A DNA stretch of 64,000 nt from Allocoleopsis franciscana PCC 7113 (GCF_000317515.1 NC_019738.1:7280001-7344000); one strand, 5' to 3'. Shown: positions 1 to 10,198, numbered from the stretch's first letter. Notes: generated by a model not told the origin, from the sequence alone. Numbers and translations are program-made.

Positions 1-897
1 CTGACTCAGTTACCGGATACCAAGAGCAATCGTAGCTGGCTCAATCATGAATCCGTTCACAGTAATGGCCCTGTCCTCGACGACCAGCTGCTTGCCGATG
101 CTGAGATTCAGGCCGCGATTCGCAACCAAGGGTCTGTAAGCAAAAATGTTGGCGTTGTCAACACGGACAGAAGCGTAGGAACACGCATTGCAGGTGCGAT
201 CGCCAAGCTTTATGGTGATACAGGATTTGGAGGACAAATTACCTTAACCTTCCAAGGTGCAGCCGGACAAAGCTTTGGCGCGTTCAACCTTCCGGGCATG
301 ACACTCGTCTTAGAGGGTGAAGCCAATGATTATGTGGGTAAGGGGATGCATGGCGGTGAAATTATCATTAAGCCACCCGCAGACGCCGCTTGCGACCCTG
401 CCCAAAATGTGATTGTGGGCAATACCTGCCTCTATGGCGCAACGGGCGGCGTACTGTTTGCCAATGGTGGTGCCGGTGAGCGGTTTGGTGTCCGCAATTC
501 CAAAGGTCAGGCGGTGATTGAAGGAGCAGGTGACCACTGTTGTGAGTACATGACGGGGGGCGTAATTGTGGTCTTAGGTCATGTAGGACGGAATGTCGGT
601 GCGGGGATGACGGGGGGTCTGGCTTACTTCCTGGATGAAGAAGGCAGTTTTAAGGACAAAGTCAATCGGGAAATTGTCCAAATTCAACGGGTCATGACGC
701 CAGCCGGTGAGCAGCAACTCAAAGAGCTGATCCAAGCTCACGCGGAGCGAACCGACAGCCCCAAAGCGAAGATTATCTTAGCTCACTGGTCTGATTATTT
801 ACCGCAATTCTGGCAAGTTGTACCCCCCTCGGAGGCGGATACTCCAGAAGCCAATCCTGATGTTGTGGAAGAGAGAGTGCTGAGTTCAGTGCAATAG
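1..897 (+). CDS. gltB: Glutamate synthase large subunit, C-terminal part (5' end outside window)
   Basis: The frame is open from base 1 to the TAG at 895-897, giving the last 298 residues of a protein that starts upstream of the window. The whole visible part is the glycine-rich GXGXG beta-helix domain at the C-terminus of glutamate synthases (GOGAT), with repeated turns such as [20 protein letters not shown] and [15 protein letters not shown] makes two glutamates from 2-oxoglutarate and glutamine, with electrons from ferredoxin or NAD(P)H. The FMN/Fe-S and amidotransferase domains are not visible, so I cannot tell the ferredoxin-dependent (glsF) from the pyridine-nucleotide (gltB) form. The family assignment is secure. 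Confidence 0.93.
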   Translation: MTQLPDTKSNRSWLNHESVHSNGPVLDDQLLADAEIQAAIRNQGSVSKNVGVVNTDRSVGTRIAGAIAKLYGDTGFGGQITLTFQGAAGQSFGAFNLPGMTLVLEGEANDYVGKGMHGGEIIIKPPADAACDPAQNVIVGNTCLYGATGGVLFANGGAGERFGVRNSKGQAVIEGAGDHCCEYMTGGVIVVLGHVGRNVGAGMTGGLAYFLDEEGSFKDKVNREIVQIQRVMTPAGEQQLKELIQAHAERTDSPKAKIILAHWSDYLPQFWQVVPPSEADTPEANPDVVEERVLSSVQ

Positions 898-963
898 AAG
901 GCTGAAAGGTGGTTCGGGGTTGCAGGCTGTCTTCGGAACCTTCAACCCTTGGAAACCGGACCT

Positions 964-1947
964 TCAACCCTTCCGCGCCATCATTTCTTGATCCTTCTCT
1001 TGCATTTCCATCAGTTCTGGCACGGTTACAAATTTGTAGCCGCGCTTTTTTAATTCGGCAATGATTAGCGGTAAAGCTTGAACCGTTTTGGCACGATTGC
1101 CACCCCCGTCGTGCAACAAAACAATCCCCCCGGCTGAGGCTTCCTTGAGGATACGGTCACGCAGAGCCTGAGAGCTGTTATGACGCCAATCGAGGGAATC
1201 TGCTGACCACATCACGACCGCATACTTTTTCTGCTGAGCATAGGCGGCTAACCCATTGTTCAAAATGCCGCCTGGTGGCCTGAAGAGATTGGTTTTAACA
1301 CCGGTGAGCTTGTAAATTAACTGGGCTGTTTTATCAATTTCACTCGCCGCACCCGCTGGGTTATACCGATGATACTGATGGCTCCAGGTATGGTTAGCAA
1401 TTGCGTGACCCTCATTCACAATCCGCTTAGTTATCTGCGGATACTGTTGCACTTGTCTTCCTACTACGAAAAAAGTCGCTTTAACGTTGTTTTTTTTCAG
1501 GAAATCAAGTACCTGTCCTGTGGTATTGGGCCAAGGTCCATCATCAAAAGTGAGAGCGATGGGTTTTCCCACTGCACTTTGCCCAATCCGCTTATCTGAT
1601 GCTTCTTGAGCAACAGTTTTAATGGGGTTATTTATCTTGACATTTTTAAAGGTTTTTCCTTGGAACTGAGCTGGGATCGGTTTGTTGAGCTTTGTTATTT
1701 TTTGTTGTTGGGCTAATTTAGCCACAACTTTTTTGTAAGCCTGATTAGACTGGGCAACTAAAACTTTTTCTTCCGAAGGGTTTGAGCTAGGTAGCTGGTT
1801 TAGGCTCGGCGTCATGTTTGACGCAAGATGTCTCGGACTCGCAGACCGAGCGGCTGACAAAGTACAGCCTGATAGAAAAGTCAGAGCAGCGACAACGACA
1901 ACCCACGAGAGGCTGTGCTGTTTAATAAATGGGTGACGGTCTGCCAC
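964..1947 (-). CDS. Polysaccharide deacetylase (NodB/CE4) lipoprotein
   Basis: A 327-residue exported protein. The N-terminus has a basic start, a hydrophobic stretch and a lipobox (LSGC, Cys about 28), so it is probably membrane-anchored. After a low-complexity linker the NodB fold carries the CE4 motifs: TFDDGP (catalytic Asp and metal Asp), HTWSH (metal histidines), RPPGG, a DSLDW segment and the late LLHDGG histidine motif. The family removes N-acetyl groups from peptidoglycan or exopolysaccharide GlcNAc. It is transcribed convergently with the glutamate synthase gene. The substrate cannot be told from sequence, but the exopolysaccharide kinase gene 1.5 kb away makes a cell-surface role plausible. 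Confidence 0.9.
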   Translation of the reverse strand: MADRHPFIKQHSLSWVVVVAALTFLSGCTLSAARSASPRHLASNMTPSLNQLPSSNPSEEKVLVAQSNQAYKKVVAKLAQQQKITKLNKPIPAQFQGKTFKNVKINNPIKTVAQEASDKRIGQSAVGKPIALTFDDGPWPNTTGQVLDFLKKNNVKATFFVVGRQVQQYPQITKRIVNEGHAIANHTWSHQYHRYNPAGAASEIDKTAQLIYKLTGVKTNLFRPPGGILNNGLAAYAQQKKYAVVMWSADSLDWRHNSSQALRDRILKEASAGGIVLLHDGGGNRAKTVQALPLIIAELKKRGYKFVTVPELMEMQEKDQEMMARKG

Positions 1948-2508
1948 GTTAATTCTCCTTCACTCCTCATACACAAAGGCGGCAAGTCACAATTGTTATT
2001 CCTCAGCATTTTGATTGGCAGGGGTTAAGGATGACTCCCAACAGAGGAGGAGCTGTTTTACGGCAAATCCCTGTTCAGACCACTGCCCCTCAACGGCTAG
2101 AGGCAAACATTTTCATATCGAGGTACACGAGCAGACCAGGGCTGAACGTGACATCGGAATTCGTTCTAAGACGGATGATCCTGATGCAAGTTACTGGCGA
2201 AATCGCCACTCGTCCGGGATCTCAGTAGGTTTTTTACAAATACCATGAGTCCCAGCCCTCTGCACTGTAGCCTGAAGTTGTTATAGAGTAAACGCTGGGA
2301 TAGTAAAACCTCAGCCTGATGGCTCCCTGATCAAGTGCACTGTGCCTGTGTTGAATCACACATCTAGTTTGCCAACCTTGGGGTGACTCCTGTAGCATCT
2401 AGCCATAAATTAGAACATTTGTCCTCATTTACACCTGGTCATGCCTAAGAAGACAGTAGTAGGATGAGCGAATAGCCAAAGACCCAAAAAGCTTGCTTCT
2501 TAACTGAC
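1948..2508. other. Intergenic region without a recognised gene
   Basis: 561 bases between two divergently transcribed genes. Short open frames exist near 2015-2248, but they lack convincing ribosome binding sites and their products look like noise. An imperfect CRP-like dyad, TGTGT-N6-ACACA, lies at about 2347-2362. Promoters for both flanking genes must lie here, but none stands out. Confidence 0.4.
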
Positions 2509-3318
2509 ATGGCAAAGAGAATCTCCTTAAGCTTATGCCTGTTGGCTGGTGTCATCATTGCTGGGGTTCCAGCCCAAGCCACGATCACTACAGCACAGAC
2601 TTTATCACAGCCATCCCTAACCGCCAAACAGGGTACCGTGAAAACGGTGCTTCAGATGGCGGCTGAGCAATTGGCACCCACACCAGCCACTCTGACGGTT
2701 GAAGATTTACCCCCTGGATTCACAGAACTTCCTCCGAAATTAGCCACAATGCTTGCCTCCCGGTTAGAGCTTCTCAAACAAGAACTGGGACAAGGTAACA
2801 TGAAACCAGAAAATTTTTTCGCCTTCGTTAATCCCAAAAATTTCCAAATTGTTTTGGGATTTACAGGTAAGCTGCCCAATCAATCCGAACAGGCCAGTTT
2901 TGATGCCAGTCTGGAAAAGGTCAAGCAGCCAGAGGTGCAACAACAAACCTTGAGTGTGTTGCAGGAGAAGCTAAAATCCTTTGGACAAATCAAGGTTACA
3001 GATTATCGTTCGATTCCTGATCTGAGTAACTTGGCGAATGCTTCAACAGGCATGACGCTGGCGATGGAGATGCAAGGTCAGCCTTTACGCTTGGATTTAG
3101 CGGCCTTTCGGCGTAACGCCACAGGAGCCTTGACGGGCGTTATATATGCCAATGGGGAACAGCCACTGGTCGGGGTAGGGGATTTGGCCCGGAAGTTAGA
3201 TCAGCGCATCGAGCAGTTCTCTGCCAACACGACCCCTGCTGTTGGAGAAAAACCTCCGCTCCGATTTAGCCCACCTAGTCAACAACCGAAGGGTTCACCC
3301 AGGACTGGGGTGAGATGA
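2509..3318 (+). CDS. Exported protein of unknown function
   Basis: A 269-residue protein with a clear Sec signal peptide (MAKRISLSLCLLAGVIIAG, likely cleavage after AQA near residue 24). The mature part is an alpha/beta region with no catalytic motif that I recognise, ending in a Pro/Ser-rich tail of about 30 residues. The sequence has the style of cyanobacterial periplasmic or thylakoid-lumen proteins of unknown role. The start is supported by the signal peptide. It ends convergently with the BY-kinase gene. That it is a gene is fairly sure; the function is not known. Confidence 0.75.
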   Translation: MAKRISLSLCLLAGVIIAGVPAQATITTAQTLSQPSLTAKQGTVKTVLQMAAEQLAPTPATLTVEDLPPGFTELPPKLATMLASRLELLKQELGQGNMKPENFFAFVNPKNFQIVLGFTGKLPNQSEQASFDASLEKVKQPEVQQQTLSVLQEKLKSFGQIKVTDYRSIPDLSNLANASTGMTLAMEMQGQPLRLDLAAFRRNATGALTGVIYANGEQPLVGVGDLARKLDQRIEQFSANTTPAVGEKPPLRFSPPSQQPKGSPRTGVR

Positions 3319-3355
3319 GCGACTATCGAGAGTCTGGACGGTAAAAAACAATGGG

Positions 3356-3380
3356 GGCACCGCCACTTCACAGGGGTGCC
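3356..3380. terminator. Inverted repeat between convergent genes
   Basis: GGCACC and GGTGCC form a 6-bp stem with a 13-base loop, 38 bases after the stop of the exported-protein gene and 40 bases beyond the stop of the convergent kinase gene. It could end transcripts from both sides. No strong T-run follows. Confidence 0.4.
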
Positions 3381-3419
3381 AGAGGAAGAAGCGATCGAGC
3401 CGCGAATAGACTCCTTCTA

Positions 3420-5714
3420 TTACCGCTCGATCGTTTGATATTGTCGGTGATAGGAGGTGTAAGAATCGGGTATGTAGCCTTTGATGCCATTGGCAACAAC
3501 ACCCAGAACCGAAGCACCGGAGATTTTTAAGCCATCTAAGGATTTGGTGAGTAAAGAACGGTCTGTCTTCTGGAGTCCAACCACCAGAACAATGCCATCT
3601 GTATTGGCGGCTAAAATGTTGCCGTCCGCTAGACCCAGCAGGGGAGGGGTGTCATAAATCACCAAGTCGAAAAAGGCTTGAAATTGCTCCATGAGATATT
3701 GCATCTTAGCGGAGGAAAGAAGTTTGATTGAGTCGGAGGTTGGCTGACCGGCCGTGAGGACAAACAAATTTTCCTCCACTGAGGAGCGCACAATCGCATC
3801 ATTCAAACTCAAGTCTGTGGTAATCACATCACTGAGTCCTTGCTCGTTCGGCAACCCTAAGCGGAGATGGAGTTGAGGACGCCGCAGGTCGGCATCGATG
3901 AGCAAAACGCGCTGCCCAATAGAAGCGGCGGTTTGTGCCAGGTGGATCGCTACGGTAGACTTACCATCCCCTGGAACAGCAGAACCAATGACTAAGGAGT
4001 GAATTGGTTTGCGGGCGCTGAGCAGACGGATGTTGGTATAGAAGGAGCGGAATGCCTCTAGAAAGGCCGTAGAGCGCTCATCGTGAGCCGATGCCGCGAA
4101 GGAAACCAACGCATGGGAACTGACTTCCTCCATAAATGCTGGAGCCAGTTTTGGGGTATTTCGATCCAGTTTTTTGAGTTTTCTGGCAAACGGAATCACC
4201 CCCAACAATCGCAGTCGGGTTGCAGCTTTGATTTCGTCCGGGGTATGGAATACGGTATGGAGAATTTCGACAATGAAACCGATCCCGATTCCCATGAGCA
4301 CACTTAAAACACCGGCGATCGCTAATTCCCGCTTGGTTTTCCTCGCCGAAGCGGGGATCAATTGTCCATTTCTATTGCGGGGCAGTTCGGGAGCAGCAAT
4401 AATTTGCCAAGGGGTTTTCCGCTGGGATGCATCTAACTGTAAGGTTTCCCGCTTCTCTAAAAATTGCTTGAGGCTATCTGTCGCGACTTGTAATTCTCGC
4501 TGGAGATCGGTGTACTGACGGATAACCGCAGGAAAGACTCTAATTTTTTCATTAATTCGGCTTTCCGCTTCTGCCAGGGAGCGATCGCGAGCCTCTAATT
4601 CCCGGATGCGACTCGCCACATTATCGAGACTTTTTTGCGCTTCTTGAGCCAAGAGTGCTCGTAAATTTCGCTGCTTTTCCCGTAAATCTCGAATCGGTGG
4701 ACTATCGTCTCGAAACCGAGCGGACTGAATCGCCATGTCCGCTTCAACCTTTTGTAGCTCTCCGATCAGCCTCTCGTAAGCACCAACCTGACTCGTTTCA
4801 CTGGTCAGAACGGAAGTTGTATCACCTTCACTGAGCTGTCTTTGTCGAGTGGCAAAAGCCACTTTCGCCTGCGCCAGTTGGGCTTGAAGATCTACACGCT
4901 GTGACTTCAGATATTGCGCCTGCTCTGTCAAGGATTTCCCCGTTGATTCTGGCTCATTGAGTGTGTATTGCTGCCGAAGTTTTTGCAGTTGTGCTTGGAG
5001 GTTATCCACTCGCTTCTGGAGGCTCGGCAATTGGTCATCAATATATTGAACGCCTTGGCGCAAGCTGTTGACGCGCTCATCAACACTATAATTTAGATAT
5101 GTTTTTGCCAGTTGCTCTAGAACATATTTAATTTTATTGCCATCTTGGTCGTGATAACTAATATTTAAAATTTTGGTGCCTTGTTGTTTCCCATCTTTTT
5201 CATAACTGACGCGGGAAATTTCTAGCTTCTCCATGAGTGAGTTGTAAGAAATATCTGGATATCGAACTTGCAACTCTTTGATCACGGGTTCCATCAATTT
5301 GGGACTTCTCAACACCCGGATTTGAGTTTCATAATCCATCAAATCAGAGTTTTCAATGCCCACTCGCGAGGCTTCTGCCACACCTGTATTGACACCGGTT
5401 TGAGCCGATAGGGATAATTTAGCCAGCCGACCTTCCGCCGTGATCGGTTCGACTAGAACACTAAAAGCCCCTCTATAGGTGGGGGGAGTTTTTTTTGCCT
5501 GCCAAATGATATATCCGCCAGCTATTCCTCCCAAGACGATTGCGGCTGCTGCCATGATTGGAGCTCTGCGGCGCACCACAGCAAACAGCCAAGCTAAATC
5601 CAGGGTATTGCCATCCCCTGTTTCCAGCTCTTGGATATCGCTTCGATACTGAGGTTCCGGTAAGTTTCCCCCAGGCCTTTGTGAAAACCTTTGATAATCG
5701 TGTTCGGCGTCCAT
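3420..5714 (-). CDS. Exopolysaccharide Wzz-type chain regulator / BY-kinase fusion
   Basis: A 764-residue polysaccharide co-polymerase of the GumC/Wzc type. It has a Wzz N-terminus with a first membrane helix (about 52-71), a long periplasmic coiled coil (about 200-430), a second helix (about 465-485) and a cytoplasmic bacterial tyrosine kinase. Kinase motifs are Walker A GDGKST (582-587), Walker A' LLIDADLRRP (604-613) and Walker B LVIYDTPPL (684-692). The C-terminal tyrosine cluster (Y747, Y752, Y755, Y759) is where this family autophosphorylates. Such proteins control polymer length and export. The gene lies 38 bases after the SLBB-type gene on the same strand, which fits one operon. Confidence 0.92.
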   Translation of the reverse strand: MDAEHDYQRFSQRPGGNLPEPQYRSDIQELETGDGNTLDLAWLFAVVRRRAPIMAAAAIVLGGIAGGYIIWQAKKTPPTYRGAFSVLVEPITAEGRLAKLSLSAQTGVNTGVAEASRVGIENSDLMDYETQIRVLRSPKLMEPVIKELQVRYPDISYNSLMEKLEISRVSYEKDGKQQGTKILNISYHDQDGNKIKYVLEQLAKTYLNYSVDERVNSLRQGVQYIDDQLPSLQKRVDNLQAQLQKLRQQYTLNEPESTGKSLTEQAQYLKSQRVDLQAQLAQAKVAFATRQRQLSEGDTTSVLTSETSQVGAYERLIGELQKVEADMAIQSARFRDDSPPIRDLREKQRNLRALLAQEAQKSLDNVASRIRELEARDRSLAEAESRINEKIRVFPAVIRQYTDLQRELQVATDSLKQFLEKRETLQLDASQRKTPWQIIAAPELPRNRNGQLIPASARKTKRELAIAGVLSVLMGIGIGFIVEILHTVFHTPDEIKAATRLRLLGVIPFARKLKKLDRNTPKLAPAFMEEVSSHALVSFAASAHDERSTAFLEAFRSFYTNIRLLSARKPIHSLVIGSAVPGDGKSTVAIHLAQTAASIGQRVLLIDADLRRPQLHLRLGLPNEQGLSDVITTDLSLNDAIVRSSVEENLFVLTAGQPTSDSIKLLSSAKMQYLMEQFQAFFDLVIYDTPPLLGLADGNILAANTDGIVLVVGLQKTDRSLLTKSLDGLKISGASVLGVVANGIKGYIPDSYTSYHRQYQTIER

Positions 5715-5752
5715 ACTCTTTTCCCATCCCTGGCAACCAAGGCTTACTCTAA

Positions 5753-6391
5753 TTATCTAATTCCTAGGATCGAAAACAAGGTAATAATCCCAGCACCAGG
5801 ACTTAAAAATAAATTCACAGCATCCGCAACCCTGGCAGTATTAGAGCGGCTTACCACAACTATATCGTTATTGCCAATGATAGGATTATTACCACTATTC
5901 GCGCCTTGAGCGAAATCAACGGATACGTTCTCCCTAGAAATCCTGCCTTTCAGGCTCAGACGAATCTTCGCGCTTCCAAGCAAAAGATAGGAACCTGGAC
6001 GCTTCCTGTTTCCCACAACAGCCTCAGTCTGTCCTCGATTGGGAGCAGTGGCAAAGCTGGCGGTTACGAATTGACGGGTTTGGGAAAGGTTAATAGTGGT
6101 TGCCGTGGGGATAAAGAGGGTATCTCCATCACATAAGGTTAAATTTTGAGTGCGATCGCCTCCGCCTAAAATGTTAGTGGTCTGGAGTTGAGTCGAGTGA
6201 TTTACCGGAATGGCTGGCTGGAATTGCTGCCAGCGATTATTCACAAGGGCTGGCTGGAGTTGCTGCGGATCTATGGTGGGTAAGGTGGGTAAATGAGCAA
6301 CCGCCAGGGAAGACCAAGATGCATTGATCAAAGCAAATAGGGTCATACCCGCCATAGGCTGAGTTATTGCTTTGAAGAACTGGGTAGGCAT
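5753..6391 (-). CDS. Shortened SLBB-type polysaccharide export protein (likely degenerate)
   Basis: 212 residues. An N-terminal hydrophobic segment (about 12-32) may be a signal peptide. A stretch LCDGDTLFIPTATTINLSQ and the following Phe/Ala-rich part match the middle of cyanobacterial SLBB/Wza-like export proteins. VVGNRKRPGSYLLL would be the opening of an SLBB domain. The sequence then jumps to NNPIIGNNDIVVVSRS and a C-terminal hydrophobic segment typical of the end of these proteins. Full-length relatives are about 450-500 residues, so most of the export and SLBB parts seem lost. It sits first in a unit with the BY-kinase. The family link is from memory of motifs and moderately sure; whether it still works is doubtful. 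Confidence 0.65.
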   Translation of the reverse strand: MPTQFFKAITQPMAGMTLFALINASWSSLAVAHLPTLPTIDPQQLQPALVNNRWQQFQPAIPVNHSTQLQTTNILGGGDRTQNLTLCDGDTLFIPTATTINLSQTRQFVTASFATAPNRGQTEAVVGNRKRPGSYLLLGSAKIRLSLKGRISRENVSVDFAQGANSGNNPIIGNNDIVVVSRSNTARVADAVNLFLSPGAGIITLFSILGIR

Positions 6392-6986
6392 ACACTCCGC
6401 ATCAACACTAAGTGTGATTGGATTAATGAATCTATTGTACGGATTTCGCGGGAAATCTTCGCGAAAAATCGAGAATTTCCTCCAAATTGGACAGTCATGC
6501 CCAATCAGAGAACGTAACTTTAGAGAGATGTTCGCTAATAGGGATTCTTATCTAAACGTTTTTTGGAGTAGAGTTCGCTTGTACAGACTCTTGAGTTGAC
6601 GCCTTTTGCGCTCCTCAGCCTCCGTTGGATTGAAGTTGTTGACCAACGAATGTCTCTAGATAGAGGTTTAAGCAAAGCAATCAGGACTAGAATGCGATCG
6701 CTTTCCTAATCCGGTTGAGGCTCAAAAATTAGGCAAAGACCCCATTTTTCATGAAAAATGGGGCTTGGGAACACGGAAGAAATTTTCATGGCTTGATTGG
6801 GGAAAAAAGTTCTGAGTGTGTAACCTCTAGTGAGGCATTATTCACTGAGTTCAATTCTCCCTGATTACCTATAAACCTAACCTTAGGCTGAGACTTTCTT
6901 TTTTCCCTCTGAATGCCTATCCCTTAATTCTCAATCGAGATGCTGACTTAGGAATATAATTACTGACTTTCCGGGAGACGACAAAA
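6392..6986. other. Intergenic region with one palindrome
   Basis: 595 bases between the divergent SLBB-type gene and a small plus-strand gene. Apart from the 24-bp palindrome listed separately, I see no gene, RNA or repeat. The part upstream of 6987 is AT-rich and probably holds the promoter of the small gene. Confidence 0.4.
6740..6763. repeat. 24-bp perfect palindrome
   Basis: CCCCATTTTTCA followed directly by its reverse complement, giving a 12-bp arm on each side and no central gap. As RNA it would form a strong hairpin, but no T-run follows and the nearest upstream plus-strand gene is more than 3 kb away. It could be a terminator for an unseen transcript, a protein site or a repeat remnant. 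Confidence 0.45.
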
Positions 6987-7205
6987 ATGGATAAACCTCC
7001 ATTTTATGATGAATTTACTCTATCAGAAACAGCCGTAAAAATGGGTAAACAAGCGATGGATTTAGGGCTGATTCCAAGTTTTGTTGTACGTTATTTCTCG
7101 GATAGCCAGCAATTTTATATTCCTGATGAAAAGAAAGCCGAACCTTATACGCCAGAGGAAGCTTACCTGCACCTCAAAAAATTAGTTGAGTCATCAGGTC
7201 AATAA
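6987..7205 (+). CDS. Small hypothetical protein (72 aa)
   Basis: A 72-residue acidic/amphipathic protein with no membrane segment or known motif. A GGGAG sequence lies about 12 bases before the ATG. The composition looks like a real soluble protein, with alternating charged and aromatic residues (VVRYFSDSQQFYIP). It is the first of three small plus-strand genes (6987, 7337, 7781), each with its own leader. I do not recognise a function. Confidence 0.6.
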   Translation: MDKPPFYDEFTLSETAVKMGKQAMDLGLIPSFVVRYFSDSQQFYIPDEKKAEPYTPEEAYLHLKKLVESSGQ

Positions 7206-7336
7206 TTTTCTTTCTCTTAACGTCAGTAAAGGCAAGGATTTTAGGAATTCTAAGTCAATTCTTAAAATATCAATACTCTCAACCACTAGCCCATTAACTT
7301 TTGTGGCATCTCAACTCACCTAAGGAGGAAAATCCT

Positions 7337-7546
7337 ATGTTTCTCAAAGATAAAACTGACGGAACTCTTGTCGAAATTCTTGATATGCAAGCTTTGATTG
7401 ACCCCAATAAAAATAGTATTGCTGGACAAACTCAAGCTGGACAAGAAGAGCAAAATCCTGAAACGTTTGATAAAGCACAATTAAAATTCCCCTCTGGAGA
7501 GGATTTACCGCTTTGTTGGAGGGATGTCAACTATCCCAAAGACTAA
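7337..7546 (+). CDS. Small hypothetical protein (69 aa)
   Basis: The start is set at ATG 7337 because a very strong Shine-Dalgarno AAGGAGG lies at 7322-7328; the in-frame TTG at 7301 is weaker. The product has an N-terminal MFLKDKTDGTLVEILD stretch and a DLPLCWRDVNYP end, without membrane segments. It looks like a conserved small cyanobacterial protein, but I cannot assign a role. Confidence 0.6.
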   Translation: MFLKDKTDGTLVEILDMQALIDPNKNSIAGQTQAGQEEQNPETFDKAQLKFPSGEDLPLCWRDVNYPKD

Positions 7547-7780
7547 AGCTAAACTTGAAAGGGTTTAAGCAGTTGTACTAAACCAAGGCGTTGGCTATCC
7601 CCACTCTGTAGCCGCGCCGATGTTAACGGTAAAGCTAATTATTTTGGGAGAATTTATTTTTTTACGGTTATAAAATCTCCCTATCGGTTTAATTTTTCCT
7701 CTTCTTTTAGATAGATGAAAGACGGATGGATCATTAGGCACTGTTAGGTTGTTTATAAAACCGATATTGGAGGAAATTTA

Positions 7781-8014
7781 ATGGCAACAAACGGAAATTC
7801 ACAAGCCATCAGTAACCTTGAGTACGATTTGCTCACCGTGTTGCAAAGCAAGTCGGAAGCACTGAAGGCATACGAAAAGTATATGGAAGACGCACAATCC
7901 ACAGGTTCTCAACCCTGTGTTGAATTGTTCAAGAAGTTACAACAGCAAGACATGCAGCAAGCTCAAGAAGTGCGTCAACACCTTCAGGAAGTGATGCAAA
8001 AAGGTAAAATGTAG
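7781..8014 (+). CDS. Small helical hypothetical protein (77 aa)
   Basis: A TTGGAGGAAATTTA leader gives a good ribosome binding site for ATG 7781. The 77 residues are almost wholly helix-forming and Gln/Glu/Lys-rich, so a small helical bundle is likely. One Cys (QPCVELF) is present. A hairpin terminator candidate follows 27 bases after the stop, which supports a monocistronic gene. Function unknown. Confidence 0.65.
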   Translation: MATNGNSQAISNLEYDLLTVLQSKSEALKAYEKYMEDAQSTGSQPCVELFKKLQQQDMQQAQEVRQHLQEVMQKGKM

Positions 8015-8041
8015 TTAGAAGGTTTAATTGATACTCTTGAA

Positions 8042-8071
8042 CAGAGCCTCCCTGTCAGCAGAGAGGCTCTG
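8042..8071 (+). terminator. Hairpin after the 77-aa gene
   Basis: CAGAGCCTC and GAGGCTCTG make a perfect 9-bp stem with a 12-base loop just after the stop at 8014. The following bases are only weakly T-rich (TTGCATTGT), so it may end transcription weakly or protect the 3' end. Confidence 0.6.
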
Positions 8072-8228
8072 TTGCATTGTAACCAGACCCTGGAAGATGA
8101 GGCCAAGGAGGCAAAAAAACCTAAATTGGCGATAAAATCAGCTTGACGCTTGTTAACCAAACTATTAGATACTTAATTAGTGGAAAACGGATAAAAAACT
8201 CCAATAGCAACTCAAAAAGTACGTCAGT

Positions 8229-10136
8229 ATGCATATAAGTGAAATTACTCATCCGAACCAGCTACACGGCCTGTCGATTCGTCAGCTGGAGCAAATTGCT
8301 CGCCAAATTCGGGAGAAGCATCTGCAAACAGTAGCGGCAACTGGCGGTCACTTGGGCCCAGGGTTAGGGGTTGTGGAACTCACTATTGCTCTGTATCAAA
8401 CTTTGGATTTAGACCATGATAAGGTGCTTTGGGATGTCGGACACCAAGCCTACCCCCACAAAATGCTTACAGGGCGCTACCACAACTTCCATACCCTGCG
8501 GCAAAAGGATGGCGTAGCGGGTTACTTGAAGCGTTGCGAGAATAAATTCGATCACTTTGGTGCGGGTCACGCCTCTACCAGTATTTCTGCTGCGCTGGGA
8601 ATGGCGATGGCGCGAGACATCAAGGGTGAGAACTTCAAAGTCGCAGCGGTGATTGGTGATGGGGCACTGACAGGGGGGATGGCACTTGAAGCGATTAACC
8701 ATGCCGGACATATGCCCAATACTAAAGTGTTGGTGGTTCTCAATGACAATGAAATGTCGATTTCCCCCAACGTCGGGGCAATTTCCCGCTACCTGAATAA
8801 GGTGCGCTTAAACCCACAGATACAGTTCCTGACGGACAATTTGGAAGAGCAGTTTAAGCATCTGCCCTTTGTCGGCGAATCGTTGTCCCCAGAGTTGGCA
8901 CGTGTCAAGGAAGGGATGAAGCGTCTGGCGGTGCCGAAGGTGGGGGCGGTGATTGAGGAACTCGGCTTTACCTATATGGGACCGGTGGATGGTCACAATC
9001 TGGAAGATTTGATTGCTACCTTCAAGGCCGCACACAACCACAATGGACCCGTATTGGTACATGTGGCAACTGTAAAAGGGAAAGGATATGCGATCGCAGA
9101 ACAAGACCAAGTTGGCTACCATGCCCAAAGTCCCTTTGACTTAGCCACTGGCAAAGCTATCCCCGCCAGTTCACCTAAGCCTCCTAGCTACTCCAAAGTT
9201 TTTGCCCATACCCTGGTGAAGCTTGCCGAAAATAATCCCAAAATTGTTGGCATTACAGCCGCGATGGCAACAGGCACGGGTTTAGACAAACTCCACGCCA
9301 AACTTCCCAAACAATACATTGATGTCGGTATTGCAGAACAGCACGCCGTTACACTGGCAGCCGGTTTAGCTTGTGAAGGCATACGTCCGGTTGTCGCTAT
9401 TTATTCCACCTTCCTGCAACGCGCCTACGACCAAATCGTTCACGACGTTTGTATCCAAAACCTACCGGTCTTCTTCTGCTTGGATCGGGCCGGAATTGTT
9501 GGTGCCGATGGGCCAACCCATCAAGGGATGTACGACATCGCCTACCTGCGCTGCTTACCCAACATGGTGCTAATGGCACCCAAAGACGAAGCCGAACTTC
9601 AGCGGATGCTTGTCACAGGTGTCAACTACACCGATGGCCCGATCGCCATGCGTTTCCCTCGCGGGAATGGCTACGGTGTGCCCCTGATGGAAGAAGGATG
9701 GGAACCCCTACCCATTGGTAAGGGAGAAATCTTGCGGAATGGGGACGATGTGTTGCTCGTGGGTTATGGCACGATGGTTCATACCGCCATGCAAACCGCT
9801 GAAATATTGAGCGAACATGGGATTGAAGCTACGGTCATTAATGCTCGTTTTGCCAAGCCCCTGGATACCGAATTAATTCTGCCCTTGGCGCAGCGGATTG
9901 GTCGAGTGGTGACGTTAGAAGAAGGTTGTGTGATGGGCGGTTTTGGTTCCGGTTTAGCCGAGACGTTGCTGGATCATAATGTTTTAGTGCCTGTGATGCG
10001 GTTGGGTGTACCCGATCTGTTAGTCGAACACGCCAAACCGGAGGAATCGAAGGCAGATTTGGGGCTGACACCGTCACAAATTGCTGAACGTGTGCGGAAT
10101 AGCTTCAGCCCCCAGATGGCAGGGGTTAATCAGTAG
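8229..10136 (+). CDS. dxs: 1-deoxy-D-xylulose-5-phosphate synthase
   Basis: 635 residues, the usual length for the family. It joins pyruvate and glyceraldehyde 3-phosphate to make DXP, the entry step of the MEP isoprenoid route that supplies carotenoids, the phytyl chain and plastoquinone. The thiamine-diphosphate signature runs from [14 protein letters not shown] to LNDNEMSIS. The transketolase-type centre has the catalytic Glu in [15 protein letters not shown] and the [15 protein letters not shown] motif; a transketolase C-terminal domain closes the protein. It appears monocistronic, with a strong hairpin after the stop. Confidence 0.98.
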   Translation: MHISEITHPNQLHGLSIRQLEQIARQIREKHLQTVAATGGHLGPGLGVVELTIALYQTLDLDHDKVLWDVGHQAYPHKMLTGRYHNFHTLRQKDGVAGYLKRCENKFDHFGAGHASTSISAALGMAMARDIKGENFKVAAVIGDGALTGGMALEAINHAGHMPNTKVLVVLNDNEMSISPNVGAISRYLNKVRLNPQIQFLTDNLEEQFKHLPFVGESLSPELARVKEGMKRLAVPKVGAVIEELGFTYMGPVDGHNLEDLIATFKAAHNHNGPVLVHVATVKGKGYAIAEQDQVGYHAQSPFDLATGKAIPASSPKPPSYSKVFAHTLVKLAENNPKIVGITAAMATGTGLDKLHAKLPKQYIDVGIAEQHAVTLAAGLACEGIRPVVAIYSTFLQRAYDQIVHDVCIQNLPVFFCLDRAGIVGADGPTHQGMYDIAYLRCLPNMVLMAPKDEAELQRMLVTGVNYTDGPIAMRFPRGNGYGVPLMEEGWEPLPIGKGEILRNGDDVLLVGYGTMVHTAMQTAEILSEHGIEATVINARFAKPLDTELILPLAQRIGRVVTLEEGCVMGGFGSGLAETLLDHNVLVPVMRLGVPDLLVEHAKPEESKADLGLTPSQIAERVRNSFSPQMAGVNQ

Positions 10137-10172
10137 TTCATCACTGAGTCTAGAAACTGTTGGTAAGTTTTT

Positions 10173-10198
10173 TAGAGGCGCGATGAATCGCGCCTCTA
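10173..10198. terminator. Strong hairpin after dxs
   Basis: TAGAGGCGCGAT and ATCGCGCCTCTA form a perfect 12-bp stem around two bases, 36 bases after the dxs stop. A TTTTTT run precedes it on the plus strand, so the reverse transcript would show the classic stem plus U-run, and it may work in both directions. Confidence 0.6.

Noticed and set aside
2015-2248. Two overlapping plus-strand frames as a gene
   Set aside because: No proper ribosome binding site, irregular composition (Arg/Ser/His-rich noise) and two competing frames; treated as intergenic.
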